The notes: generated from the letters alone by a model not told the origin. A stretch of DNA of 64,000 nucleotides from Flavobacterium limnophilum (GCF_027111315.2 NZ_CP114289.2:3844001-3908000); one strand, 5' to 3'. Shown: positions 1 to 7,827, counted from the stretch's first letter. Numbers and translations: made by a program.

Positions 1-102
1 AATTTTCAAATCTTTGCACAAACGGTATGAGGTTATTTCCAAAGGAATGAGAAATTCCTCCAGCAAAATTTCGCCCGGATGTATGTTTTTAAGCTTTTCC
101 AT
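1..102 (-). CDS. HigA-family antitoxin (HTH), N-terminal part only, clipped by window edge
   Basis: Reading the minus strand from an ATG at 102 gives 34 codons with no stop up to the window edge. The peptide has the hallmark opening of HigA/VapI-type antitoxins, with the stretch HPGEILLEEFLIPL followed by the start of a helix-turn-helix (SYRLCKDL). Members of this family bind DNA through an XRE-type fold and neutralise a HigB mRNA interferase. HigB is usually encoded just upstream of higA, but here only about 190 bp separate the start from purD and no HigB-like frame is visible. The gene is therefore either an orphan or has its toxin elsewhere. The C-terminus is outside the window. Confidence 0.75.
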   Translation of the reverse strand, partial: MEKLKNIHPGEILLEEFLIPLEITSYRLCKDLKI

Positions 103-267
103 AATTTTTGGTTTTAATGATAATCAACAATTTATTTTTAGTCAAAAATCAAAGAGAGGAAAGATTAATCACGAATATATTTTACCAAAAATAATATTTA
201 CCAACAACTAATGACCAACAACCAACAACTTTTTGAAAATTAATTATTTTTTAAGTCTAAAAGCAAT

Positions 268-275
268 TATTTTTG
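268..275 (+). promoter_or_regulatory. Candidate -7 promoter box of purD
   Basis: TATTTTTG matches the Bacteroidetes -7 consensus TAnnTTTG and would place transcription start near 280. That is 16 nt before the ATG at 296, so it supports 296 over the in-frame codon at 233. No well-spaced -33 TTG is seen. Confidence 0.45.
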
Positions 276-295
276 CCAAACTTAATAACTACACG

Positions 296-1570
296 ATGAC
301 AATTTTACTTTTAGGTTCTGGAGGAAGAGAACACGCTTTTGCTTGGAAAATGATTCAAAGTCCGCTTTGCGACAAACTTTTTGTGGCACCGGGAAATGCA
401 GGAACGGCTTCGATAGCCAACAATGTTGACATCAGCCCGACTGATTTTGATGCCGTAAAAGCATTGGTTCTTCAGGAAAAAGTGGAAATGGTGGTTGTTG
501 GACCAGAAGATCCATTGGTAAAAGGGATTTTCGACTTTTTCAAAAACGACATCGATTTAAAAGATATTCCAGTTATTGGACCATCAAAATTAGGAGCAAC
601 TCTTGAAGGAAGTAAAGAATTTGCCAAAGAATTTTTGATGAAACACAACATTCCAACGGCAGCTTACGATAGTTTCACGGCTGAAACGGTAGAAAAAGGA
701 TGTGATTTCCTAGAAACTTTGCAACCGCCTTATGTTTTGAAAGCCGATGGATTGGCAGCAGGAAAAGGAGTTTTAATCATTCACGATTTGGCGGAAGCCA
801 AGGAAGAATTGAGAAATATGTTGGTGGGTCAAAAATTTGGTGAAGCCAGTTCCAAAGTGGTGATCGAAGAATTTTTGGACGGAATTGAATTGAGCTGTTT
901 CGTATTGACCGACGGAAAAAGCTATAAAATATTGCCAACTGCCAAAGATTACAAACGCATTGGCGAAGGCGACACGGGTTTGAACACGGGTGGAATGGGA
1001 GCGGTTTCCCCGGTTCCTTATGTTGACGCGGTGTTGATGGAAAAAATTGAAACACGTATCGTTAAACCAACAATTGAAGGTTTCCAAAAAGATGGAATCG
1101 AATACAAAGGATTTGTGTTTATTGGATTAATCAACGTGAAAAACGAACCCATCGTAATTGAATATAACGTGAGAATGGGCGATCCAGAAACCGAAGTGGT
1201 GGTCCCAAGAATGAAATCGGATTTGGTGGAATTGTTTTTGGCTGTGGCCAATGAAAAACTGGACGAATTCGAACTGGAAATTGACGAAAGAAGCGCCACG
1301 ACAATTGTGGTGGTTTCTGGCGGTTATCCAGAAGATTTCGAGAAAGGAAAAGTAATTTCGGGCTTGGAAACCATTGAAGATTCGATTGTTTTTCACGCCG
1401 GAACAAAACTGGATAACGGAAATGTAGTTTCTAATGGAGGAAGAGTTTTAACGGTGACTTCGTTTGGAGACAACTTCGAAGAGGCCATAAAAAAATCTTA
1501 CCAAAATATAGACAAGCTGCATTTTGATAAGATGTATTTTAGAAAAGATATTGGAAACGACCTTAAATAA
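296..1570 (+). CDS. purD: Phosphoribosylamine--glycine ligase (GAR synthetase)
   Basis: This cytoplasmic ATP-grasp enzyme joins glycine to 5-phosphoribosylamine in the second step of purine synthesis. The 424-aa product has the usual family length. It opens with the N-terminal nucleotide fold motif GSGGREHAFAW, has the ATP-grasp lysine region LKADGLAAGKGV near residue 150, and carries NVRMGDPETEVV near residue 290, which contributes metal and phosphate ligands. The start is set at 296 because MTILLLGSGG is the canonical beginning. The 21 upstream in-frame codons are atypical and would overlap the likely promoter. It stands alone, without other pur genes, as is common in flavobacteria. Confidence 0.97.
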   Translation: MTILLLGSGGREHAFAWKMIQSPLCDKLFVAPGNAGTASIANNVDISPTDFDAVKALVLQEKVEMVVVGPEDPLVKGIFDFFKNDIDLKDIPVIGPSKLGATLEGSKEFAKEFLMKHNIPTAAYDSFTAETVEKGCDFLETLQPPYVLKADGLAAGKGVLIIHDLAEAKEELRNMLVGQKFGEASSKVVIEEFLDGIELSCFVLTDGKSYKILPTAKDYKRIGEGDTGLNTGGMGAVSPVPYVDAVLMEKIETRIVKPTIEGFQKDGIEYKGFVFIGLINVKNEPIVIEYNVRMGDPETEVVVPRMKSDLVELFLAVANEKLDEFELEIDERSATTIVVVSGGYPEDFEKGKVISGLETIEDSIVFHAGTKLDNGNVVSNGGRVLTVTSFGDNFEEAIKKSYQNIDKLHFDKMYFRKDIGNDLK

Positions 1571-1608
1571 TTTAAAGACCTCTTATTCCCCTTTAGGGGT
1601 TAGGGGCT

Positions 1609-1839
1609 TTATTTCAAGAAAGAGTGGGCGGTAGTATCTTGGTTTTCCTCTCCTTTTTCGTCGTACATTTTTAATTGTTTACACCAATATACGATGGCAA
1701 CTGCACAAATGGCCATAAAAATCCAGTTAAGAAGATTAGCGGCAAACCAGTGAGTAAGCTCTAATTCTCTTAGAAAATTGTGTAGTGCGAAAAAAATGTT
1801 TTCAAATAACCATTGAATTCCTTCAAAAAATGCTCTCAT
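1609..1839 (-). CDS. Small membrane protein, DUF6341-like
   Basis: This 76-aa protein has one clear hydrophobic segment (about residues 37-53, LLNWIFMAICAVAIVYW) flanked by an amphipathic N-terminus and a charged tail. It resembles a short conserved protein found between purD and upp in Flavobacteriaceae, which I recall as DUF6341; its function is unknown. It is divergent from the 309-aa membrane protein at 1888 and has a good promoter (TTG, 19 bp, TACTTTTG) between them. The conserved pairing with the next gene suggests a shared envelope role, but that is inference. Confidence 0.7.
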   Translation of the reverse strand: MRAFFEGIQWLFENIFFALHNFLRELELTHWFAANLLNWIFMAICAVAIVYWCKQLKMYDEKGEENQDTTAHSFLK

Positions 1840-1867
1840 CTTTGTACAAGTATTATATTTACAATCG

Positions 1868-1897
1868 CAAAAGTATAAAATATCCTTATGATTACAA
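1868..1897 (-). promoter_or_regulatory. Bacteroidetes-type promoter for the small membrane protein
   Basis: On the minus strand a TTG (complement of 1895-1897) is followed 19 bp later by TACTTTTG (complement of 1868-1875). This matches -33 TTG / -7 TAnnTTTG with ideal spacing. The predicted start near 1863 leaves a leader of about 24 nt. The -33 element lies inside the first codons of the divergent gene. Confidence 0.6.
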
Positions 1898-2817
1898 GTG
1901 TTTTTAAAAAATCTACACCATTAAATTTAATTTTGGTTGTGTTTTTAATGCTGGTTTTCTTTTTATTGTACCAAATTCAAGATTTATCTTGGACCGATTC
2001 TGTTGTTGGCATTTTTCAAAAATCAGGATTATTCATCCTTTTGTTGAGTTCTGTTTTTATTACAAATTTCGTTGCCAAGAGAAACGGATTGAGCAAAGAC
2101 AGTAGCTACACAATTTTTTTCTATTTTTTGTTTCTCTTATTTTTCCCTTCGGTACTGAATAATGTGAATCTGGTTGCATCCAATTTTTTTATTCTTTTGG
2201 CACTTCGCAGATTAATTTCGTTGCAATCCTTGAAAGCTTCGAAAGAGAAAATATTTGATGCCTCGTTATGGATTTTTGTGGCTTCGTTATTTCACTTTTG
2301 GAGTATTTTGTATATTATTTTGGTATTTATTTCCATAATTTTCCATGTTTCCAGAGATTACAGAAACTGGGTTTTGCCTTTTATAGCCCTTTTTTCGGTG
2401 GCAATTATCGCCTCGCTTTTTTCCGTAATTTTCGATACAAGTATCATTGAATTTGTAAAAACGCACGCAACGATTAATTTCAAATTGGATTATTTTACCA
2501 ATAATTATCAAAATGGAGCTTTTTCCATTTACATAACGATAGCTTTATTTTTTGTAATTTCTATGTTAGGATCACTTTCTAACAGACCATTGTTGTTGCA
2601 TTCGTCTTATAAAAAAATCATAAGTTCCTTCTTTATTGGAATCGTGATTTTCGCTGTTTCAGCAAACAAAAGCAATGATTTGTTGCTGTTTACCTTTGCA
2701 CCATTGGCAATGATGGCCACAAGCCACATCGAAATTAAGCAAGTACAATTGAAGCAGGAAATGGTTTTGGGCGTATTGATTCTTTGCAGTTTGTTTGCGT
2801 TTTTCTCCCAATTATAG
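1888..2817 (+). CDS. Multi-pass membrane protein, DUF6427-like
   Basis: This 309-aa protein is almost entirely hydrophobic, with about eight to ten predicted membrane segments, for example LNLILVVFLMLVFFLLYQI near residue 15 and repeated Phe/Leu/Ile-rich stretches to the C-terminus. It resembles a conserved flavobacterial inner-membrane family that I recall as DUF6427; no catalytic motif is visible. It sits divergently from the 76-aa membrane protein, and this neighbourhood (purD, two membrane proteins, upp) is typical of Flavobacterium chromosomes. The multi-helix layout resembles polymer-flipping or O-antigen-ligase-type proteins, but I see nothing specific enough to assign a reaction. Confidence 0.75.
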   Translation: MITSVFKKSTPLNLILVVFLMLVFFLLYQIQDLSWTDSVVGIFQKSGLFILLLSSVFITNFVAKRNGLSKDSSYTIFFYFLFLLFFPSVLNNVNLVASNFFILLALRRLISLQSLKASKEKIFDASLWIFVASLFHFWSILYIILVFISIIFHVSRDYRNWVLPFIALFSVAIIASLFSVIFDTSIIEFVKTHATINFKLDYFTNNYQNGAFSIYITIALFFVISMLGSLSNRPLLLHSSYKKIISSFFIGIVIFAVSANKSNDLLLFTFAPLAMMATSHIEIKQVQLKQEMVLGVLILCSLFAFFSQL

Positions 2818-2819
2818 TT

Positions 2820-2945
2820 TCTGCCACAAAGCCGCAAAGACTCAAAGTTTAGTTAAAACTGCTGTTTTCGATACTTTAGCATCGAATGAATTAGCTAGAG
2901 TCTTTTGGATTTGATTTTTCTTTGTGACTTAGAGACTTAGAGGCA
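2820..2945. repeat. Imperfect inverted repeat between convergent genes
   Basis: The left arm contains GCCACAAAGCCGCAAAGAC (from 2823) and the right arm ends CTTAGAGACTTAGAGGCA (to 2945). Reverse-complemented, the right arm matches the left imperfectly. Elements of this 'CACAAAG' type are common in Bacteroidetes intergenic regions. It lies between two convergent genes and could act as a bidirectional terminator. Confidence 0.55.
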
Positions 2946-2946
2946 A

Positions 2947-3600
2947 TTATAATTTATTTCCATAAGCCAAATCGCCGGCATCACCCAATCCCGGAACGAT
3001 ATATTTTTTCTCGTTCAATTTTTCGTCCAAAGCGGCAATCCAAAGATGGCAGGAATCCGGCAAATGTTCCTCAAGATAGGCAATGCCTTCCGGCGCGGCA
3101 ATGATTACGGCAACGTGAATTTCTTTAGGAGTTCCTTTTTCCATCAATTTGTTGAAGACGGCAACAATGGATTGTCCCGTGGCCAGCATTGGGTCAAGCA
3201 ACAACAAGTTTTTGTTTTCGATGTCGGCGACCGCCTGGTATTCCACCAAAATATCGAAATAATCATCGTTGTTCGGATGATGTCTATAAGCCGAAATAAA
3301 TCCGTTTTCGGCGCTGTCAAAATAATTCAGAAAACCTTGATGTAAAGTTAAACCGGCTCTCAAAATCGAGCACAACACCAATTGATCCGCAATTTCGGTG
3401 GTTTTCTTGATGCCAAGCGGCGTTTGGATTTCGACGTTTTTGTAATGTAAATTTTTACTTAATTCATAAGCCATTACTTCGCCAATACGTTCAATATTTC
3501 TTCGAAAACGCATACTGTCGTTGTGGACATTCACGTTCCTGATTTGGCCCAAAAAATGATTCAGGACGCTGTTGTTTTCGGATAAATGATGAATTTGCAT
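2947..3600 (-). CDS. upp: Uracil phosphoribosyltransferase
   Basis: This enzyme salvages uracil with PRPP to form UMP in the cytoplasm. The 217-aa product has the PRPP-binding loop LLLDPMLATGQS near residues 133-144 and the C-terminal uracil-binding region PGLGDAGDLAYG, both diagnostic. The length fits the family (about 208-217 aa). It is transcribed alone, divergent from the DUF4254 gene. The start at 3600 gives MQIHHLSENNSVLNHF, a normal N-terminus for Bacteroidetes members. Confidence 0.95.
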   Translation of the reverse strand: MQIHHLSENNSVLNHFLGQIRNVNVHNDSMRFRRNIERIGEVMAYELSKNLHYKNVEIQTPLGIKKTTEIADQLVLCSILRAGLTLHQGFLNYFDSAENGFISAYRHHPNNDDYFDILVEYQAVADIENKNLLLLDPMLATGQSIVAVFNKLMEKGTPKEIHVAVIIAAPEGIAYLEEHLPDSCHLWIAALDEKLNEKKYIVPGLGDAGDLAYGNKL

Positions 3601-3672
3601 GGCTTGATGTAGATTTAGAATTTAGATGCTTAAACTTTGAAAGTTTTTTCAAACTATAAATGTATAAAAAAG

Positions 3673-3680
3673 TATCTTTG
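3673..3680 (+). promoter_or_regulatory. Candidate -7 box of the DUF4254 gene
   Basis: TATCTTTG fits TAnnTTTG and lies 20 nt before the ATG at 3701, giving a leader of about 16 nt. No TTG with 17-21 bp spacing is visible. Confidence 0.45.
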
Positions 3681-3700
3681 TCTTTTAAAATATAAAAGAT

Positions 3701-4306
3701 ATGTTTTCAAAATTAGCGTATTCCGTTTTCGAACAAAGTATCCAGGATTATCATCAATTTGATAATGTGGACCAACCGATAAACAATCCTTTTCCAAAGG
3801 AAAAAATCGAACATTTATTATACCTGAAAAACTGGATTGACACCGTGCAATGGCATTTCGAGGATATCATTCGCGATCCCAATATTGACCCGGTTGCGGC
3901 ATTGACCTTGAAAAGAAGAATTGATGCTTCGAATCAAGAACGTACCGACATGGTGGAATATATTGACGGCTATTTTCTTCAAAAATACAGCCACGTCAAG
4001 GTAAAAGACGATGCCAAAATCAATTCTGAAAGTCCTGCTTGGGCATTCGACAGATTGTCTATTTTGGCCTTGAAAATTTATCACATGCAGGAAGAAGCCA
4101 CTCGTGCCGAAGCCTCGCAAGACCACAGAGACAAATGTCAAGCCAAATTGAACGTGTTGTTGGAACAAAGAACCGATTTGTCCACCGCAATCGAAGATTT
4201 GTTGACCGACATCGAAAACGGCGACAAGTTCATGAAAGTGTACAAACAAATGAAAATGTACAACGACGATGATTTGAATCCTGTTTTGTACCAAAACAAG
4301 AAATAA
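3701..4306 (+). CDS. DUF4254 family protein
   Basis: This 201-aa soluble protein is rich in helices and charged residues, with no signal peptide and no membrane segment. The pattern KNWIDTVQWHFEDIIRDPNID and the later NSESPAWAFDRLSILALKIYHM match the DUF4254 family as I remember it. The family is confined largely to Bacteroidetes and often lies next to heptosyltransferase-like GT9 genes, as here, which hints at a role in lipopolysaccharide core assembly. The reaction is unknown. Confidence 0.8.
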   Translation: MFSKLAYSVFEQSIQDYHQFDNVDQPINNPFPKEKIEHLLYLKNWIDTVQWHFEDIIRDPNIDPVAALTLKRRIDASNQERTDMVEYIDGYFLQKYSHVKVKDDAKINSESPAWAFDRLSILALKIYHMQEEATRAEASQDHRDKCQAKLNVLLEQRTDLSTAIEDLLTDIENGDKFMKVYKQMKMYNDDDLNPVLYQNKK

Positions 4307-4320
4307 GAAACTATATTTTG

Positions 4321-4380
4321 AACCATTAAGGGATTAAGAAAATTAAGTAAAACTTGATGAGCCTTAATCTCTTAATGGTT
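4321..4380. repeat. Dispersed inverted repeat, AACCATTAAG family, copy 1
   Basis: AACCATTAAGGGATTAAG at the left pairs with CTTAATCTCTTAATGGTT at the right (one mismatch in 18). Related elements occur at 31779-31832 and 56438-56496. It lies between the DUF4254 and GT9 genes. Confidence 0.75.
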
Positions 4381-4396
4381 TTTAAACATTAATTCA

Positions 4397-5431
4397 TTGT
4401 CCAAAAAAATCCAACATATAGCCGTCATGAGACTTTCCGCAATGGGAGATGTCGCCATGACGGTTCCTGTTTTAAGGGCTTTTGTCCAGCAAAATCCCGA
4501 AGTGAAAATCACGGTGGTTTCCCGACCGTTTTTCAAACCCTTTTTTGAGGGAATTCCCAATCTTTCTTTCTTTGCTTTCGACGAAAAACAACGCCATAAA
4601 GGATTTCTGGGATTGTTGCGATTGTTCCAAGATTTGAAAGCCTTACACATCGACGCTTTTGCCGATTTACACAACGTTTTGCGCTCCAAAGTGGTTCGAA
4701 CGCTTTTTGCCTGGAGCGGAAAAAAAACAGCTTCAGTCGATAAAGGAAGGGAAAAAAAAGCAGCTTTAACGCGTGCCGAAAACAAGATTTTCAAACCCTT
4801 GACCACAATGTTCGAAAGACATGTCAAAGTGTTTCAACAACTTGGTTTTAGGGTAGATTTATCGAATCCTATATTTCCGAAAAAAACAGTTTTGGGTAAG
4901 GAATTAATTCAATTAATTGGAGATAACAACCAAAAACTAATCGGGATTGCGCCTTTTGCACAATACGATTCCAAGGTCTATCCCCTGGATTTGATGCAAG
5001 AAGTTATCAATAGATTAGCTTCGACTAAAACCCATAAAATCCTGCTTTTTGGCGGTGGAAAAAAGGAAATCGAACTACTGGATTCGCTTTCAAAAGACAA
5101 AGAAAACGTGGTTGTCGTTGCCGGGAAAATCAAGTTTCATCAAGAATTGCAACTCATCAGCAATCTCGACGTGATGCTCTCCATGGATTCCGGGAATGCG
5201 CATATTGCGGCAATGTTGGGCGTAAAAGTCATCACGATTTGGGGAGCGACACATCCTTTTTCCGGTTTTTCGCCTTTCAATCAACCTTTAGGAAATGCTT
5301 TGACCGCAGATAGAAATTTGTTTCCAAAATTGCCTACTTCGGTTTATGGGAATAAAATTGTCGAAGGCTATGAAGATGCAATGAGGACTATTGGTGTGGA
5401 GAAAGTAGTGTTCAGTGTTCAGTCTCAATAA
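4397..5431 (+). CDS. Glycosyltransferase family 9 (heptosyltransferase-like)
   Basis: The 344-aa product is a GT-B fold transferase of the ADP-heptose:LPS heptosyltransferase family, expected to act at the cytoplasmic face of the inner membrane. The N-terminal strand and loop HIAVMRLSAMGDVAM and the C-terminal acceptor/donor region DSGNAHIAAMLGVKVITIWGATHP are characteristic. No ATG allows the full N-terminal beta strand. The TTG at 4397 does, whereas the ATG at 4427 would begin inside the RLSAMGD loop, so I prefer TTG. The last residues (FSVQSQ) are encoded by a short repetitive stretch that also forms a hairpin with the following intergenic bases. The sugar transferred cannot be stated. Confidence 0.88.
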   Translation: MSKKIQHIAVMRLSAMGDVAMTVPVLRAFVQQNPEVKITVVSRPFFKPFFEGIPNLSFFAFDEKQRHKGFLGLLRLFQDLKALHIDAFADLHNVLRSKVVRTLFAWSGKKTASVDKGREKKAALTRAENKIFKPLTTMFERHVKVFQQLGFRVDLSNPIFPKKTVLGKELIQLIGDNNQKLIGIAPFAQYDSKVYPLDLMQEVINRLASTKTHKILLFGGGKKEIELLDSLSKDKENVVVVAGKIKFHQELQLISNLDVMLSMDSGNAHIAAMLGVKVITIWGATHPFSGFSPFNQPLGNALTADRNLFPKLPTSVYGNKIVEGYEDAMRTIGVEKVVFSVQSQ

Positions 5432-5443
5432 ACTGAAACTAAC

Positions 5444-5770
5444 TTATAGCCAAATCTTCTCGTCCTGGCAACGTTTCAAAATATAACTTTTTAAGTTCGA
5501 AATAGTTTCTTGGTAAGCGGGTGCTTCGAAGCCAAAACGCTCGTGTTCCATTTGTTCTTTTTCGATGGCGTTGCAGCCCTTGATGACTTCTTTGAGCATA
5601 TCGAGCATCGCTAATTCTTTGTTGTTGGTTTTCTGGAATTTGAACTCCACGATTTCATCCTGCAATTGCTCGCAATACTCCAAAAGTTGTGCTACTTCAG
5701 GTTCGTCCAGAAGGGAAGGATTGGTTTTGAATATTTCTCGGGTGGATTTCATATCAGCTGATGTGGACAT
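5444..5770 (-). CDS. Conserved small hypothetical protein
   Basis: This 108-aa acidic, helical, cytoplasmic-looking protein has no recognisable domain. Alternating charged and hydrophobic residues (for example LLEYCEQLQDEIVEFKFQK) suggest helical bundles or a coiled coil. An internal start at residue 7 (5752) is possible. Codon use matches the core genes around it, and it is convergent with the GT9 gene across only 12 bp, which favours a real gene. I do not recognise a function. Confidence 0.6.
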   Translation of the reverse strand: MSTSADMKSTREIFKTNPSLLDEPEVAQLLEYCEQLQDEIVEFKFQKTNNKELAMLDMLKEVIKGCNAIEKEQMEHERFGFEAPAYQETISNLKSYILKRCQDEKIWL

Positions 5771-6059
5771 TTATTAAACTAGTAATGGCGAATAGCATAA
5801 AGCACTTTTTTTAATTTTCAACATTCTGGTGCTAGAGCGGGTTTGGGAACTAAATTAAGCCCTATTTTCGGATTTGCCAAATATGTTCCCAGATACAAAA
5901 CCATTTTTCCATTAGCCTATTGGCCAAATCTGTTGTAGTAGATGTGAAGACTAAATCCTATTGTTATTCTCTCTCCAAACTTTAGAACAACTCTATGGTG
6001 TGTGTGAATGTGTTTTTTTCTTTGTGGTGGTTTTTTGAGTTTTCTTTTTAAATGCTGAT
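5771..6059. other. Intergenic stretch with a copy (A) of the ~115-bp island element
   Basis: Roughly 5831-5945 begins GCGGGTTTGGGAACTAAATT and continues with a CGGATTTGCC / AGATACAAAACC / CATTTTTCCAT pattern. It aligns with the element at about 8061-8186, and its first 40 bp align with 6966-7002. No open frame is convincing here. The remainder to 6059 is low-complexity T/G-rich sequence. Confidence 0.6.
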
Positions 6060-6248
6060 GCGAGAATATAACTTTCGGATGGAAGAATATGATTTACAAA
6101 GGCTCTAATATAACTTTCAGGTGGAAGAATATAATTTGCAAAGGCTCTAATATAGTTTACAAAGGCTCTAATATGATTTACAAAGGCAAGAATACAACTT
6201 TTGGATGCTCCAATATAGTTTTATGATGGAAGAATATAAAAACATCCT
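6060..6248. repeat. 21-bp degenerate tandem repeat, nine units
   Basis: Units of exactly 21 bp start at 6060, 6081, 6102, 6123, 6144, 6165, 6186, 6207 and 6228 (the last decaying). The common core is AATATRAYTTT, and the unit ends vary between TACAAAG and TTCGGAT types. The array runs straight into the stop codon of the HepT gene. Several units contain in-frame stops in the plus frames, so it does not look like a protein repeat. Confidence 0.85.
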
Positions 6249-6600
6249 AATTTTCGTTCTCCATAATTAACGCATCAACTTCGAGTTTTAATTTTGGAAG
6301 ATGATTGGTTAGTATTGACCAAATATTCTCGTCAGAAATATTGTCATAGGCATGAATAACTTGATTTCGCAGCCCAATAATTGCTTTGGCATTACTAATT
6401 TTTATAGTAAATGAATTGTCTCGAGTTATTATTCTGTTTACTGCTTCACCAATAATTTCAAGATTTCTTTCGACCGCTCTTTTAAGCATTAAGTTATTTT
6501 TGTACTTGAAAAAATCTTTTTCTTCTTCTATGAAAAAGCTGTCGATTTCTTCAATGCACATTTTAATATCGTAAAGCCATTTAAGAATTCTTTCATCCAT
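6247..6600 (-). CDS. hepT: HepT-family ribonuclease toxin (DUF86)
   Basis: The 117-aa helical protein belongs to the HEPN-type HepT family, whose members are mRNA or tRNA cleaving toxins. The active-site motif R-x4-H-x-Y is present as RNQVIHAY near residues 76-83, and the AVERNLEIIGEAVNRI segment before it is typical. The gene overlaps the upstream nucleotidyltransferase by 8 bp, the standard arrangement of HepT/MntA pairs. In characterised systems the partner inactivates HepT by adding AMP groups to the tyrosine of this motif, and that tyrosine is kept here. The stop codon abuts the 21-bp tandem array. Confidence 0.9.
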   Translation of the reverse strand: MDERILKWLYDIKMCIEEIDSFFIEEEKDFFKYKNNLMLKRAVERNLEIIGEAVNRIITRDNSFTIKISNAKAIIGLRNQVIHAYDNISDENIWSILTNHLPKLKLEVDALIMENEN

Positions 6601-6892
6601 AAATAAGCTCTTTAGATTTGTTTATGGAGTTTATTAAAATTGGATTTCTAAGAGTTTGTTCTTCAACTAAGTCAATTTCACGCCCAAAAAGTTTTTCTAA
6701 ATCTTCTTTGAAATCCATATAGTTATCAAAATACTTCGATAACTCAATGGATTTAAATTTTACGAGAAGATCAATATCACTTTCTTTATTGAAGTTAGAA
6801 TTCAGTGCCGAACCAAATAGATACATCTTTTCGACATTGTACATTGTACAAAGCCTTTTTAAATCTTCAATATTTCGGTCAACTATTCCCAT
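6593..6892 (-). CDS. mntA: MntA-family nucleotidyltransferase antitoxin
   Basis: The 99-aa protein is a minimal nucleotidyltransferase (MNT) domain. The signature GS-x10-DxD is complete as GSALNSNFNKESDID near residues 27-41, with a third acidic residue expected near EIDLVEEQ. Family members AMPylate HepT and thereby neutralise it. The gene is upstream of hepT in the same operon. A TAAATTTG box lies at 6897-6904, so close to the ATG that the transcript may have almost no leader. Lower GC and position in the accessory island suggest acquisition by transfer. Confidence 0.9.
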   Translation of the reverse strand: MGIVDRNIEDLKRLCTMYNVEKMYLFGSALNSNFNKESDIDLLVKFKSIELSKYFDNYMDFKEDLEKLFGREIDLVEEQTLRNPILINSINKSKELIYG

Positions 6893-6965
6893 TAAGCAAA
6901 TTTAGGTAAAAAAAGTTCTATTCTGTACGGGTGCCAAAATAATTACGGGTAACATTCTTTTACTA

Positions 6966-7035
6966 CAGCGGGTTTGGGACAAAATTAAGCCCTGTTTTCT
7001 GAAGCCCTGTCAGGGTTTTGAACCCTGACAGGGCT
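6966..7035. repeat. Left fragment of island element (copy B) joined to a 33-bp palindrome
   Basis: 6966-7002 (GCGGGTTTGGGACAAAATTA...) repeats the first part of the element at 5831. It is followed directly by the palindrome 7003-7035: 15-bp arms AGCCCTGTCAGGGTT and AACCCTGACAGGGCT with a TTG loop. The palindrome resembles a common Bacteroidetes intergenic repeat and may have truncated the element. Confidence 0.7.
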
Positions 7036-7113
7036 GGACGGTAGGTAGTCTGGTTTTGTTTAATGGATGATTTATTTTTGTGCTGAGGGAGCGATGAGGC
7101 TGTTGTGTGGGGG

Positions 7114-7827
7114 TTATTTTGTTGAGATTGCTTTATTAATATATTTTAAATGCTTCATCAATTCATTGTAGTTGGAGAAATTTTCAATTCCAAATAAATC
7201 TTTATCGTTTAACCAGTCTGTCGGAACTGCCAAGTTTTTAGATTTGTGAAAGTTTAATAAGTATGATCCTCCATCATACCACATGTCTCCAAGTTTGTCA
7301 GAGAAGTTTTTTTCATAATATATGTATTTTTCATATTCTCTATGCATTAACTCTTCTTTTAGGGGTAAATATATTTTATAATATTCATTTCTGTTGCTTA
7401 AAGATTTCTCACTGTTTTTATAATTTAAACTTCGATGTTTCTTTATTTCGGGAGAATATTTGTCTTCAAAGGCAATATATTCATCAACAGCTTCCTGCCA
7501 TATTTTTTTTAGGTTTTCATAGTTAGGAGATTGATGCATAACCCATAAAAGATTTTTATCTTCTTGTGTAGCCAAAGAATATCTACTTTTTCCTTTTTTT
7601 ATGTTTTGAAGATAAAACTCTAACTTTAAATAACTTAATTGTTTATCAATACTATCTTTCTTATTTTCCAATTCCGAAAGATTCATTGTTTCGTATTTAG
7701 AAGTAATTTTTTTGTTTTCCAATTCCGAAAGATTCATTGTTTCGTATTTAGAAGTAATTTTTTTGGTTGAAGAACAACTTGTAATTAAACAAATAGTCGA
7801 TGCAATAATTAAACATTTTAATTTCAT
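7114..7827 (-). CDS. Orphan lipoprotein with an internal 17-residue tandem duplication
   Basis: The 237-aa product has a lipoprotein signal peptide (MKLKCLIIASTICLITSC, Cys18), so it is probably anchored in the outer or inner membrane. After the Cys come two identical copies of a 17-aa unit containing ITSKYETMNLSELEN, encoded by a perfect 51-bp tandem repeat. The rest is charged and helical, with many Tyr/Lys/Glu residues and no recognised domain. It lies in the accessory island between element copies B and C. Function unknown; the gene is intact and its lipobox makes it credible. Confidence 0.7.
   Translation of the reverse strand: MKLKCLIIASTICLITSCSSTKKITSKYETMNLSELENKKITSKYETMNLSELENKKDSIDKQLSYLKLEFYLQNIKKGKSRYSLATQEDKNLLWVMHQSPNYENLKKIWQEAVDEYIAFEDKYSPEIKKHRSLNYKNSEKSLSNRNEYYKIYLPLKEELMHREYEKYIYYEKNFSDKLGDMWYDGGSYLLNFHKSKNLAVPTDWLNDKDLFGIENFSNYNELMKHLKYINKAISTK
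7664..7765. repeat. Two perfect 51-bp tandem copies inside the lipoprotein gene
   Basis: The unit beginning TTTTCCAATTCCGAAAGATT at about 7664 recurs 51 bp later at 7715. Being a multiple of three, it preserves the frame and duplicates 17 residues after the lipobox. Near identity suggests a recent slippage event. Confidence 0.85.

Noticed and set aside
14..211. 65-codon plus-strand open frame at the left edge
   Set aside because: It lies over the minus-strand HigA-like reading, which has a recognisable family motif; the plus-strand peptide has none.
3818..4294. 158-codon minus-strand frame opposite the DUF4254 gene
   Set aside because: Composition is that of an antisense shadow (rich in Phe, His, Val), and the plus-strand protein is a recognisable family.
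6060..6248. CRISPR array
   Set aside because: Units are 21 bp with no unique spacers and no cas genes nearby; this is a direct tandem repeat.
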